The translations under genes were made by a program, and so were the position numbers. A stretch of DNA of 64,000 bases from Nymphaea colorata (lineage: Eukaryota; Streptophyta; Magnoliopsida; Nymphaeales; Nymphaeaceae): contig NC_045149.1 of assembly GCF_008831285.2 (NCBI RefSeq), positions 12,776,629 through 12,840,628 of the forward strand. The letters are read 5' to 3'. Of this stretch, positions 1 to 10,686 are shown piece after piece. The first letter of the stretch is position 1. Every line of letters begins with the position of its first letter. The notes beneath the pieces were generated by a model. The model was not told where the DNA came from, made no database searches, and saw only the letters and a program-made list of their open reading frames with translations.

Positions 1-441
1 AGTTTTTATAATTGTGATTATCTCATATTTGGGCCATACCTTAGAGGGTTAGGGATTTTCCTGGCTTGTATGGCATACTGCGAAGGCTAAGCCTTCAACT
101 GTTTCTTTTTTCAGGTTTTGACAGACCCGAGACAGCAGGTTGATCAGATGTCTTCACTCACATCCTATGGGGAGGTTTTGGGTATTTTGTAGTGCCGGCG
201 CATCTTGTTTTGGTTATATTGATGTCTTGTCTATGTTAGACATCAATTTTGTTGTTTGGGGGCATTTTTGTCATACACATAGATGTGATTTTGTACAAAC
301 TGAATTTGTTATATAAATGAAAGTTGTCTCATTATTTTGAATTGCTTGGCTCATCTCATTTTGAATTGTTGTGTCGTCGCACCTCAATGTTTTATGTTTA
401 GAAAAAAAATTTGTTTGAGGGTCAAAAGGTTGGGTTGTGAC
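1..441 (+). repeat. 3' part of a long LTR (family A, copy 1)
   Basis: This stretch aligns by eye with about 36,400-36,845 and 62,215-62,625. Shared landmarks are the phrase gcgaaggctaagccttc, an intron-like tttttcaggttttga, tgtcgtcgcacctcaatg and a terminus reading ttgtgaca. The TGTGACA end and the long length of the best copy fit a Ty3/gypsy LTR of Tekay/del type. That assignment rests on terminus style and length only, as no coding region is attached. The copy is cut by the window start, and no primer-binding site follows position 441, so it is either a solo LTR or a 3' LTR. Confidence 0.65.
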
Positions 442-1150
442 AATGTAGCTATCTAGTCCTTAGTACCATGACTTTGTCAAGGAGCAAGTACATGTGGCAC
501 ATAGATTTACCCACCTATGAGCAAGACATTCTCATCCATCATGGCATGCAATATCATGCTATTTTTACTTGGCTAAACTATTATGCTCTTGTCCTAATAA
601 CTCAATTGTTCTAAGCTGAATTGTCCTCAAAGTTATCTTACAAAATTTGAATCTCCGTTTCTTTGTATTGTACCTTTTCCAACACCTTTTGCATCATAAG
701 AACCTTATTCAAAGAGAAGTTTTTAATTTTCAAGGAGCTTGAGATAAAACTAGGGTGCTATAGAAAAGTACTACCAACTTCTAGATTTGTACATGCAATC
801 CACAACTAAATTAGAAGATTAAGAACGATCAAGAAAAGACTTGATTAGGGGAAGTGAAGGATGTCTCCCTAGCCAACCTGTAGGAAACTCACAAAGCAAG
901 AAGCCTATGATTTCTTATCAACAAAACAACTAATCGTTCTCATGAGTAAGCTAACTCAATGAGAGACATAAAAACATGGTTTCTACTCAACTTATTTCAC
1001 AATACCATTTCTTGAATACATTAGAGAAATCATATAAAATTCAAAACTCATCTATTTAGAGTATGAGGCCATTCCTTCATTGTGTTTTTCAATGTTTTAA
1101 ATAATTTCATGCACATAGTGTTAGGATGTCCAATACAAATATGATTTATA
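442..1150. other. Unannotated AT-rich spacer
   Basis: I see no open frame, repeat structure or recognisable element between the LTR A end and the LINE 3' end. Short reading frames here contain no recognisable domain. Confidence 0.5.
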
Positions 1151-1984
1151 AATATGTGCTTGATTATGATGCAAGGCTGCAAGGAGAATAGCCCTCCCAA
1201 CCATTTTATTAAAACAAAATGAGCTTTACACATTTACAAAATTCAACCAAGACTAAAGCATTGAAAGAACAAAAACTAGTGCTCTAAAGGGATAAACTTT
1301 ACAGCAAATCTTTAGGCTATCTTAGTTGAAAGAAAAAGCCCCAATCAGCTCCTTGCATCAGACTAATCATCTGTTCAGCTCCACAGGGATGTCTCCTTCA
1401 TTGATTGTTATTTGGGTAGCAGCTCTAAGGATTGAGGGAAACTTCCTCAGGATTTGGGAACAGCCCTCCAAGGCTCTATGTAGCATTCTCTTCTAGCTAG
1501 AGTTGTTCGAGAAGATTCCAATTTCACTAGAGTGAAAGAAGACATTATCCAAGAGCTTTCCCAAAAGAATTATCTCAGGACAGATTAGGTCTGCGGCATC
1601 TGAAATGAAGTCAAAAATTGTAAAGTATCCAATGAACCCCTATGATAGGCAGTACCAACCCTCACTTGCATAAGGGACTGCAGGGAGAGAACATGGACAA
1701 AGTGATCATAATCCACATTTAGAAGATGTTGCACCATGATGACCCAGTGTTTCATCTACAACGGGACTTCTCTAACATGTTATTTCCAATCCACTGTCAA
1801 TAAGTTTTCTGCACAAGTACACCAAGCTGCCCTTATGACCTGAGAGATAGAGTAGGAGTTGTCATTATGATAAGTCTCATTTCTTAAATACCATAGCTTC
1901 TAGCAAACAACTAACAATATCAGTTTCCAGCATTTACCAATCCAGCCCTTTTTGAAAGATGCAGACTACCATTTCTTGATCTCT

Positions 1985-2135
1985 TGAGCCACAAATAGGT
2001 AGAGAGTTCTTGTAATATTAAATTTTTTTACAATTGCAGACCAAACATTAGCAGATATTTGGCATCCAAAAAATATGTATCTTTGGTCCTCCTCTTGACT
2101 TTTGCAAAGCAGGCATCAATTTGGGAAATGGTAAC
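1985..2135 (-). pseudogene. LINE ORF2 C-terminal zinc-binding block (zf-RVT)
   Basis: The minus strand reads a C-x2-C pair (CLLCKSQEED), an aromatic stretch YIFFGC and a following W (ANVWSAI). This is the layout of the zf-RVT domain found after RT in plant LINEs. The usual histidine before FFGC is a tyrosine here, and a stop lies just before the first cysteine. It lies downstream of the RT blocks in the same element. Confidence 0.65.
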
Positions 2136-2250
2136 CAAGATTTTTCAGCCTATCCTAGGTAGGCGTACACTCTTCACATGGGACAAAAAGAGGCCAAGCA
2201 TATCTAGGATGACAAGAAGAGGATAAAATACATTCTCTCCAACATCATGG

Positions 2251-2270
2251 GGGAGGGGGGGGGGGGGGCA
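2251..2270 (+). repeat. G-run (about 20 nt, one interruption)
   Basis: A near-pure guanine run inside the LINE 3' region. It is probably a slippage-prone homopolymer with variable length. Confidence 0.8.
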
Positions 2271-2769
2271 GCTGCCTGATGTAGTGTATCCCAAATGTCC
2301 ACTATACTCAGATTAGTTACATCCTTACCATAGCAAAGGAGGCGATTAGACCTGCCTACCAGGTCAAGTCTAGAGGACACCCAAGGACCTTATCAAAGAT
2401 AAAACACTTGAGCTGGTCATCCCATCACAACATATTAAAGGATTCACTCACTTGGAGAACAGTTACTTTAGGCTCATGAACCACCTGCCCAATTAGCTCA
2501 AGAGGAACCTCCTCAATCAGCACCAAAGAATCCCATTTATCTAACCAAAAAACAACTTTCCTCCCATCAACAATTTGCCATAAGAAATTCGCCACAAAAT
2601 TCTCAATAGACTTCAAAGCATGTGGTGGGAGAGGATGACAAAAATTCAATAGTTCACAATGTGAGACATAACAGATTTCAGGAGGCATAACTGCCCTGAA
2701 TATAACAACAATTTGCTTTTCCACCTAACTAGGCACTTGAAGATTTTCCTAAGAAGGTCATCGCAAAGC

Positions 2770-3440
2770 CTATCTATCGTGTTGCTTGTAAAAATGCAGG
2801 AGGCCCAAATAGCTTGAGGATAACATTGAGCAATTCCAACCAAGTAATGCTTTCAAACTATCTACTCCATTATCATCCAAATGAAAGAAAATGATGTTAG
2901 ACTTAGAAGTATTAACAGTCAGACCAAAAGCATTAGAGAACTCATTGAAAACTTGACCCAAGCTTCTCATAGAAGATGCAACAATAGTCAAGAAACAAAG
3001 GATATCATCCACATAGAGAATACTACTGGATCTTTCGCCTGATAAGAAATTGAAGGGGGAATAATCTTGCCTTTGTGGATGCAATGTTGAAAAATCTCCA
3101 TAGCCAAAATGAATAGGTAAAGAGAATAAGGTCTCCTTACCAAATACCTCTTGAGGGTTTAAAGAATTTCCTACAATCTCTATTAATTGGCACTGAGAAC
3201 CGCATGGTAGAAACACATGTCATAATATAACGCACCCACCTAGGGTGGAATCAAAGGTATAATAGTAAAAAGGCAAAAAAATCGCAGTTAAGACATCCAT
3301 CAGCTTTGTAGAGGCCTGTCTTTAAGGCCACTGAAGGGAACTAGATATTATTAAGGCCTTGAATAATTTCATGAGCAATAATAATCTTATTTTGGATGTG
3401 TCGACCTCTAAGGAAAGTACATTGTTCGGAAGAAATAATC
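2770..3440 (-). pseudogene. LINE reverse transcriptase, degenerate
   Basis: This would be the polymerase core of LINE ORF2. On the minus strand, from about 3,435 down to 3,300, the conceptual product shows the N-terminal RT block with a GRHIQ-type stretch, IIAHEIIQGLN, then an ALK..LYKA block like the plant LINE ALKLDISKAYD motif. From about 3,060 to 2,900 it shows the catalytic box as LYVDDILCF (YVDD where plant LINEs often have FADD), followed by FGLTVNTSKS, the thumb-side motif. Frames change between the blocks and an in-frame TAG lies between the first two, so the protein cannot be made intact. Order and orientation agree with the zinc-binding block at about 2.0-2.1 kb. Confidence 0.75.
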
Positions 3441-4393
3441 CAAGTAGCACAAGATCCTGTCAACAGCCTTCAAGTGATCATTTGTAGGAGCATGCATGAA
3501 CTAACTCAACACATTTACAGCAAATGTGATATCAGGTCTAGTGAGAGTGAGATAGATTAACTTTTCGACCACACGTTGATACCTCCCCTTAGCCTCTTCA
3601 CAAAGAGGTTCTCCATCCATAATACTGAGCTTGTGTCCAGCATTTAGAGGAATAGAAGCAGGTCTACACCCTCGTTTTCTTGTCTCCTTCAGTAAATCCA
3701 AAGTATTCTTTTTTTTATTCAGCACAAGGGTCATACCTGATCTAGCAATTTCAATACCAAGAAAATATCTTAGTTTGCCAAGGTCCTTGAGATCAAATTC
3801 GGCAGGTAGTAACTCCTTTAATCTTGTTATTTCATCTTCATCATCGCATGTAATAATCATATCATCAAAATAGACTAACAAAAGAGTGCCTTACCCTCCT
3901 TCCTCTACACAAATAGAGTATGATCTCTATTTCCTTGATTGTAGCAATGTTGTCTCATTACAAGTCTAAGACGTTCAAACCACACTCGGAGAGATTGCTT
4001 GAGCCCATATAAAGCTTTCTTCAATTTGCAGCATTTTTTCGGCTCCTCATATCCTGGGGGCAAACATATATACACCTCCTCTGCAAGATCTTCATTGAGA
4101 AAAACATTCTTAACATCAACTTGGTACATCCTCCAATTCTTCATCACTAGTAAAGAAATGATCACTCTAACAGTCTTCATCTTAGCAATAGGAGCAAAAG
4201 TCTCCAAATAGTCAATTCCATATTTCTGACTAAACCCTTTGGCAACAAGGCGAGCTTTGTACCTCTCAACACTCTCATCTTGTTTGTACTTGATGGTGTA
4301 GACCCATTTGGATCCAACTAGATGAACCGCTTCAGGGACCTTTACCACTTCCCATGTCCTGTTTCTACTCAGGGCCTCCATCACTTCTTGCAT
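3441..4393 (-). pseudogene. copia-1 reverse transcriptase, broken
   Basis: The minus strand encodes the copia RT in two frames (4,393-3,905, then 3,881-3,501). Recognisable blocks include [42 protein letters not shown] (normally DVKNAFLNG), YICLPPGYE, LKKALYGLKQS, the catalytic box LVYFDDMII and LGIEIARS. The catalytic YVDD is YFDD here. A frameshift and stop lie just before the catalytic box at about 3,890. The region continues towards RNase H but is cut at about 3,441. The linker to integrase (4,425-4,736) is low-complexity and frame-broken. Confidence 0.85.
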
Positions 4394-4861
4394 TGCATGA
4401 CTCTACTTGGGATCACTCTGAGCCTCAGTAACAATCATGGGAATCACAGCAAAAAAAAAAAAGAGATGATACAAAACATTTGTAGTCCTTGCTCAGTTTA
4501 GAATATGATACGAAATTACCAATAGGGTGTTGAGCACATGACCTGACACCCTTTCTGAGGGCAATGGGAAGCTCTTCATTTTCTGCTGCTGTCTGAATGT
4601 CTCTTTCAACTAGTTTCTCCTGAGCACGACTTGGGTCATCCAAGGAAGGTGTAGCATTGGGATTGGGAGTAGAATTCTGACAATCAATCACATCATCTGT
4701 ACGTACTCTTTGCCTAGAGTAAACCTGCCCAAACAAGTGATTACGTTTCTCCTCAGTCCCAGTAGAACACCCTTCATCCCTCTCATACTCAAGTACATAT
4801 ACAACTACTTGACTCTCCTCCCGCTTATATTCTAGAAAATCTGTGAACTAAATCTCTTGAC

Positions 4862-5555
4862 TCAAAGAATACTCTTCCATTGACATAGAATTTGCCCCCT
4901 AAAGAGAATTCTCACCAAAATAATAAACATATTCCAAGAAGGTGACATCCTTGGTAACATACACACGACCAACGGTAGGATCAAGACATTTATACCCCTT
5001 TTGAGTAGGATAATACCCAACAAAAACACCCATAATCGACCTTGGATCAAGTTTTTTAACATTAGGGCTATGATCATGAATAAAGCAAACACATCCAAAG
5101 ACACGAGGTGGGAGGAGAAAAGGTTGACAACTCTCTGGAAGCATAGAATGGGGAGTCCACCCATTTAGCACACGACTCGACATACAATTAATCAAATAGA
5201 CAATAGTGAGAACAATATCAACCCAATATTGTTTTGGAAGATTCTTTTGCAACAAGAGGGTTCTGGTGACATTAAGCAACTAACAATCTTTCCTCTCAGC
5301 TACCCCATTTTGTGGAGGGGTATAACTGCAGGACGTCTCATGAACAATCTCCCTTTTGTGAAAAAAATCTTCTACAGATTGACACATATATTCACGAGCA
5401 TTGCCAGGTTGAAAGGTCTTAACAGATCCTCTATATTGGGTCTCCACAAGAAAGAAGAAGGTTTCTATGACATGAGGCACTTCGCTACAGTCTTTCAGCA
5501 AGTATACAAAGGTACTCCTTGAGTAATCATCTATAAAGGTTATAATGTTTTTCAA
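4862..5555 (-). pseudogene. copia-1 integrase, catalytic aspartate lost
   Basis: The core begins with ITFIDDYSRSTFVYL, carrying the first catalytic Asp. In the block that normally reads SDNAREY, the second catalytic Asp is replaced (PGNAREY). The third motif PPQNGVAERKD keeps its Glu. The next frame (5,279-4,899) carries the C-terminal block with PHSMLP, FGCVCFIHDHSP, KKLDPRS and FVGYYPTQKGYKC, typical of copia integrase. A frameshift separates the two halves near 5,280. Loss of an active-site residue and the frameshift both argue that it is dead. Confidence 0.85.
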
Positions 5556-6009
5556 TACTAAGTAGTTCTTCAGAATCATCATTTAGTCCTGCTAAGAATA
5601 GAAACACCATATTTTTCCACTCCTTGGCTAAATGACGTACTTGGTCTTGGGGGCAATTCCAAGTATCATCTGAATAGTAGTCAAGTTCTTCCCACTTGGA
5701 TTTCAAGGCCGCATAAAAATTTGTTACAAAGAGTTCACCCTGTTCTAGAGCATAAACATCTTTCATCAATTGATACATTTGCATGTCCTTCTTTTTTTGG
5801 CCATACATCTGTTCCAAAATAACCCACATATCCCTCGTAGTGCTCTTGCGAAGAATGAGGGGTTGGATATCAAAGGACATAGAGTTGAAAATCCAAGTCT
5901 TAACTTGGTTGTTCTCAAGAAACCATGTGTCCCAAGCAATACTCGTCTCAGCCGGTTCAGTCTTCCTCTCGTTTACATAAGCAATTCGGCCCCAACCAGC
6001 AATCCCCAT
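5550..6009 (-). pseudogene. copia-1 gag fragment fused to integrase DNA
   Basis: The minus strand encodes a plant copia gag of the UBN2/retrotran_gag type. Markers are WDTWFLENNQVKTWIFNSM, STTRDMWVILEQMYGQKK, a YQL helix and KWEELDYYSDDTWNCP, with the capsid part ending at FLAGLNDDSEELLS. The nucleocapsid zinc knuckle, protease and pre-integrase region that should follow are absent. At about 5,550 the sequence passes directly into the integrase core in another frame. The frame starts at an ATG at 6,009. Confidence 0.82.
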
Positions 6010-6059
6010 TGTGATAGCCGTAGACCATTGAAGATAATTTTCCTTGGTCAGGTGAATAG

Positions 6060-7045
6060 TAGTAACATGAACTAGAATATTTTTAGTTCTAGAGGCCCCA
6101 ACATCAGCCTAGTCTGTATTGACAGTAGAAGAAAACGATTCTGCCATGACCAAGTTTCAGCACAGCAGCAAGAACCAGAGATACACTGCAAACAAAAGCA
6201 GCCATGCAGAAACAACAACAAGCAGGGTGGCGGTGGGCGACCAGCTGATGTCGTGAGGAAGAAGTCTAGAAGAAGAAGAAGAAGAAGAAGAAGAAGAAGA
6301 AGAAGAAAAAGCAATGGACGGGAGTAATGTTGGGCAATGGCGCTCGACGGTCCTAATCGTCTGAATGGAACGAGCAACGCAGGAGGCGTTGAACAAAAAT
6401 GGATGTTGGATCTACGCCGGAGGCACAGGCAACACAGCAGGCCATAGTCGCTTTGTCGAAGAAGGGAGTCGTGCTGAATACTGGAAGCGCAGGCAGTGAC
6501 GCAGCAGGCGTCTTCCTCTCCGAGACAATTTGACCAAACAACGAAGAGAGGGAGCAGCGGCAGAGAAGCATCGAGTGAGCAGCAGAGAGCATCGGTCGAG
6601 AGAAACAACACGGCCGACACAGAGGAGCGGGCGGCGACGCTGAGGAGTGGGCGGCGATGACAGAGCAGCGGCAACAGAGATGCCTGTGACAAAGAGAGCA
6701 CCGTCGGGCGACAACGTTAGGAGCAAGAGTCAACAGAGACGGATGACGGCAGACAGAGCTCTCAGCGTTGATGCGGTGCACCTCAAGCGACGACGAACAG
6801 GCAATAGCGGATGATGCTGGAACTCCACGAACGGTCAGAGAAAGCTGTCGCACATGAGGAACAACAATAGGGAAAGAGCAGCAGCAATCGGTGATCAAAA
6901 TTTCCACCAGAACTTCATGGCAGCAGAAGAGGGCGATAGAGGATCCTTCACCCAAATGGTGTCAAGGGATTCTCCGTCCAAATAGAACAGTGACGCATGA
7001 TCCCTCCTTCAACACGAGCACAATGAAAAAATCAGAACCAACTTA
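6060..7045 (-). other. GC-rich leader between copia-1 PBS and gag
   Basis: A stretch of about 1 kb that is strikingly rich in G, C and CpG compared with its AT-rich surroundings. It sits between the primer-binding site and gag. Long overlapping open frames on the minus strand (6,072-6,701 and 6,353-6,955) have Ser/Leu/Arg-rich low-complexity products with no recognisable domain. I treat them as composition artefacts of an untranslated leader. Copia-2 has an equivalent block at 12,523-13,500 with matching ends near the PBS (cacgagcacaa). Confidence 0.6.
6262..6308 (+). repeat. (GAA)n microsatellite
   Basis: Uninterrupted agaag trinucleotide run of about 13 units inside the copia-1 leader. It encodes a Leu or Ser run in the shadow frames. 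Confidence 0.9.
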
Positions 7046-7057
7046 GCCCTGATACTG
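7046..7057 (-). promoter_or_regulatory. copia-1 primer-binding site
   Basis: The minus strand reads AGTATCAGGGC right after the LTR end. This is close to the initiator tRNA-Met complement TGGTATCAGAGC used by most plant copia elements. It fixes the inner LTR boundary at 7,058. Confidence 0.75.
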
Positions 7058-7337
7058 TGTTGAAACAGTAAAACCGAGTGGAACAATGAACGGAGACGGA
7101 TGTAATGTGGAAAACCCTCAACTAGAGGGAAAAAACCACAGATGAGGAGGATTGTTGCCCAGATCCAGACACACTCTCTCTTGCATTTTCATTCACACAC
7201 CCAAAATTAGGGATTACACAGACTTAAGAAGAGCCTTATCAGGATAACATACTGGTCCGGGTCCAGACCCAGACCCAGACAGGAAACCCATAACAACATG
7301 TCAACACATATAACAATATATCATGAGGAACTTAACA
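7058..7337 (-). repeat. copia-1 5' LTR
   Basis: The putative LTR is bounded on the plus strand by TG (tgttgaaacag) and CA (gaacttaaca). Its core matches the copia-2 LTRs: gatgtaatgtggaaaac, caactagaggga, gatgaggagga and gggtccagacccagaccc. The outer end is uncertain: 7,296 is an alternative CA end. No matching LTR survives on the other side of the element, so no target duplication can be tested. Confidence 0.65.
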
Positions 7338-7489
7338 CACCTTCCTACAATGTTATCTTTATTGAATTAAATGCCTAAATTAAATAATGCAATGACATGC
7401 ATACAAACATAACAACATGTAACTATCACCACTGTGTTGATATATCAAATTATGCAATGTAAACACTTATATTTCCTTCATATTGTTAC

Positions 7490-8060
7490 ATTCATAAGAT
7501 TACAAACCTTTAAATGATATTTTGATATATGTGATTACAAGTAAGTCTGGTTCAACAATTTATAGTTTTATAAATGAAGGATCACATCTTAATTGTATCA
7601 TCATGTACATATGATTATGATCCTTCAAATGAAGTTTTATGCATGTGATTAAAGTAAATCTCATCGCATGATCTACAATTTTATGAATGAAGAACTTATA
7701 TCTCCTTCATATTATCAGATGATTACAATCATTCAAATGATGTTGGATACATGTGATTACAAGTTAATCTTATTAAACAATTCACAATTTTATGGATGAA
7801 GGACCCACATCTTGTACATGTTATGTATGTGTGATTACAATCATTCACCAGGTGCTATATACATAAAATTACAAGTTAATCTCATTAAATGATTTGCAAT
7901 TATATGAATGAATGACTTACATTACATTCATATGGTTATGTACAAGTGATTATAATTCTTCAATTGAAACTCTTGAATGATTTACAATTCTATGACTGAA
8001 GGACTGCACCTTGTTCATAATGAAGCCCTATATATGTGATTAGAAGTTAATCTTATATAT
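7490..8060 (+). repeat. Degenerate satellite, about 110-bp period, about 5 units
   Basis: Units recur with the anchor caattttatgaatgaagga at about 7,563, 7,676, 7,787, 7,897 and 7,985. Each is followed by a cttatatc/cacatc segment, an rtgtgattacaa segment and caagttaatctcatt. Spacing is close to 110 bp and drops to about 90 bp for the last unit. Units are diverged, so the array is old. It lies directly between the two copia elements. Confidence 0.7.
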
Positions 8061-8997
8061 GTATACACACACTCACACACTATGTTTCCATGTATTGGAT
8101 GTTAGATGGCTAAACATTAAAAATCCATTATTGAAAACACCATGAATCAAGGCTAAGAACACAATAAACCATTACTATATGATAAACCATCAACAATGCT
8201 CATATGATGACTATTTCTTATTTTGAATTTTTGAGCAATCGGCAACATCCAACACACAACATCATAAATCTCTTATTTGTTGTGTGTGTACCCACATACA
8301 CACACACACATACATGGAAAAACATGGTGATCTAAAATCGATAGCAAATATACTATTGTTATTTTCATGAATCTCTCCCATATGTATGAGTGGATAAATT
8401 TAGGGAAGGAAATAAAAGAAATTTCAACCAATAATACTCCTATGTATCACAAGGAAAAGATGGTACAAGAAGTCATGTAGTGGCATAAAAATTAATAGGA
8501 ACCTTAGTTTTCAAGTAGAACCTCACAAAAGTCCGAAACTTGTGTTCTAACATTTTCAAAACCCCAACTTTTTCTAGAACACCTAATCTTATGTAAAAAT
8601 CATTGCATTTTCCATAAAAAAAGACTTAGGACACAAAAAAAGGAAAGTATTATTTGATATTTCTATAAATATTTTATCAAACAACACAATAGTACATTCT
8701 TTTGGCAATAATGAGAACTAACCATGCCACAACTTCCATTGAGGATTAGCCTTAGCTTGATCTAGAACTACGACTTCCCTTGGTGATGAAGATAGAGGAA
8801 GAAAGGTCTCCTTCCTTCTCTTCCCTTTGTGCATGCACACACATGTACACATAATGCACTTGATCCTATATATATATATATACATATAGGTAATTTAACA
8901 TTATATATTTTAAAATGATAGTAGGTGCAACATGAATATGATTCGTTGTGGTTCTGATTTTGCTTAGTACAATGATGATTCAAGTTCTATTAGATCA
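8061..8997. other. Unannotated AT-rich spacer with small microsatellites
   Basis: I see no gene. It holds a short CA/TG-rich stretch at about 8,280-8,320 and a short (TA)n at about 8,867-8,890. The last five bases (gatca) are the likely left target duplication of copia-2. Confidence 0.5.
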
Positions 8998-9226
8998 TGT
9001 AGAAACAAAAACAATAGAAGAACGCGATGTAATGTGGAAAACCCCTCAACTAGAGCGAAAAAACCATGGGTGAGGAGGACTAGTGCCTACTAGCAGCCAA
9101 ACATTCTCTCTCTTAGACTTGCATTTTCACTGAAAAGAGGGATTACATGGGTATAAATAGAACCCAACAACATTACAAAGCGGATCGGGTCCAGACCCAG
9201 ACCCGAAACAGCCAAACCCATCAACA
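8998..9226 (-). repeat. copia-2 3' LTR (229 bp)
   Basis: Bounded by tgtagaaac on the left and cccatcaaca on the right. It is followed at once by ctccccctcaagttggg, whose complement CTTGAGGGGGAG is the polypurine tract. It aligns with 13,562-13,755, but that copy lacks about 35 bp corresponding to the ctgaaaagaggg to tagaacc part here. Confidence 0.88.
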
Positions 9227-9243
9227 CTCCCCCTCAAGTTGGG
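9227..9243 (-). promoter_or_regulatory. copia-2 polypurine tract
   Basis: The minus strand reads CCCAACTTGAGGGGGAG immediately upstream of the TG that opens the 3' LTR. This is the expected site for plus-strand priming. Confidence 0.85.
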
Positions 9244-9244
9244 C

Positions 9245-9481
9245 CTACAGATCAAACATGCCCAACTTGGATACATTTCTTTCAAATGAAGTTGAAGACA
9301 AGGCTTTGGTCAGAACATTAGCTGTCTGGTCTTCAGATTTCATGTAAGGAAGAACAAGTTCTTTAGTATCAATTCTCTCTCGAATTAAATGACGGTCAAT
9401 CTTAACATGCTTTGTTCTATCATATAACACAAGGTTGTTTGCCAAGTTGATTGCTGACTTGTTATCGCAATACATCTTCAT
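9245..9481 (-). pseudogene. copia-2 RNase H C-terminal part
   Basis: The frame reads MKMYCDNKSAINLANN (catalytic Asp of the CDN motif), RTKHVKIDRHLIRE and DQTANVLTKALSS, and ends with SKLGMFDL. This is the standard C-terminus of plant copia polyproteins just before the polypurine tract. The ATG is internal to the polyprotein. Upstream RNase H/RT sequence (9,490-9,990) is homologous but interrupted by stops. Confidence 0.85.
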
Positions 9482-9489
9482 TGGTCAAA

Positions 9490-10686
9490 TATCAGTTAAC
9501 AATACTTTCAGCCACAGTAGCTCATAAACTCCCATAGCAATTGCTCTGTATTGTGCTTTAGCACTAGAACGAGATCAAAACGTCTTGTCTCTTACTCCTC
9601 TACGCTACGAGATTCCCTCCCAAATAGATACACTAGCCTGAGATGGACTTCCTAGTATCAATACAGTCTGCCCAGTTTGCATCTGAGTAACCTTCAATCT
9701 CTAGAGTGTCTTGCTTAACATATAGGAAACCCTTGCCAGGATTCATCTTCAAGTAGCACAAGATCCTGTCGACAGCCTTCAAGTGAGCCTCTGTGGGAGC
9801 ATGTACAAATTAACTCATCACATTCACAGCAAAAATAATATCAAGTCTAGTGATAGTAAGATAAATCAACTTACCAACTAGACGTTGATATCTTCCCTTG
9901 GCCTCTTCACAGAGAGGCTCCCCATCTCTAAGACCCAGCTTGTGCCTTGCATCAAGAGGAGTAGAGGCAGGTCTACACCCTAGTTTTTTGGTCTCCTTTC
10001 ACAAATCTAAAGTGTACTTCCATTGATTTAGCACAAAGCTAGTACCAGACCTAGCAATTTCAATGCCAAGGAAATATTTTAGCTTACTAAAGTCCTTGAG
10101 ATCGAACTCGATCGCCAACAGCTTCTTTAACTTGGTTATTTCATCTTCATCATCACCTGTAACAATCATATCATCAACATATACCAACAAAAGAGTAACT
10201 TTTTGCTCATTTCTCCTCACAAAGAATGTATGATCTCCATTCTCTCGATGATATCCATATTGTCTCATTACAAGTCTAAGTCGTTCAAACCATGCTCGAG
10301 GGGATTGCTTAAGTCCATACAGAGCTTTCCTTAGTTTGCAACATTTTCAAGTTCTTCATATCCTAGAGGCATACACATATACACTTCCTCTTCAAGGTAT
10401 TCATTGAGAAAAGCGTTCTTGACATCAAGTTGGTACATCTTTCACTCATTTGTCACTGCTAAAGAGATAATGACTCTGACAGTTTTCATCTTGGCAACAG
10501 GAGCAAAAGTTTCCAAGTAGTCAATTCCATATTTCTGACTGAACCCCTTGGCAACAAGTCGAACTTTATATCTGTCTACACTCCCATATGGCTTATATTT
10601 AATGGTTTAAACCCACTTGGATCCTACTAGATGAGCTGCTTCATGAATCTTTACCACCTTCCATGTCTTGTTTCTATTCAAGGCTT
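9490..10686 (-). pseudogene. copia-2 reverse transcriptase, broken
   Basis: The best frame (10,268-9,999) carries LLLVYVDDMIVTGDD, the intact copia catalytic box, and LKYFLGIEIARSG. The N-terminal RT blocks (VDVKNAFLNE-like, near 10,390-10,440) and the region homologous to 3,905-4,393 of copia-1 are present, but frameshifts and stops interrupt them (about 10,340 and 10,607). The downstream connection to RNase H has further stops. Confidence 0.82.

Larger units (their letters stand above)
1150..3440 (-). mobile_element. LINE (L1-type) fragment, 5'-truncated
   Basis: This is the 3' two thirds of a plant non-LTR retrotransposon on the minus strand. It contains reverse-transcriptase blocks, then a zinc-binding C-terminal block, then a 3' UTR ending near a minus-strand AATAAA at about 1,205. 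The reading frame is broken by several stops and frameshifts. The 5' side stops abruptly at about 3,440, inside the N-terminal part of the RT domain, where copia sequence begins on the same strand. 5' truncation is usual for LINE insertion. However, the rest of the copia element is not found beyond the LINE 3' end, so a deletion may also have shaped the junction. A poly(A) tail and target duplication are not evident. Confidence 0.75.
3441..7337 (-). mobile_element. Ty1/copia retrotransposon 1, 3'-truncated and internally deleted
   Basis: A minus-strand copia element. From right to left it has a 5' LTR (7,058-7,337), a primer-binding site, a GC-rich leader of about 1 kb, gag, the integrase core, the integrase C-terminal region and reverse transcriptase. 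It ends inside the RT/RNase H region at about 3,441, where LINE sequence starts. RNase H, the polypurine tract and the 3' LTR are missing. Protease and the pre-integrase zinc region are also missing: gag runs straight into the integrase core at about 5,550. It is clearly related to copia element 2 (8,998-13,755) through LTR, leader, integrase and RT. Stops and frameshifts are frequent, so it is not autonomous. Confidence 0.88.

Noticed and set aside
6072-6955. Overlapping minus-strand frames of 100-209 codons in the GC-rich copia-1 leader
   Set aside because: Products are Ser/Leu/Arg/Cys-rich low complexity in two or three frames at once, caused by GC-rich sequence and a GAA microsatellite. 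No domain and no support as gag.
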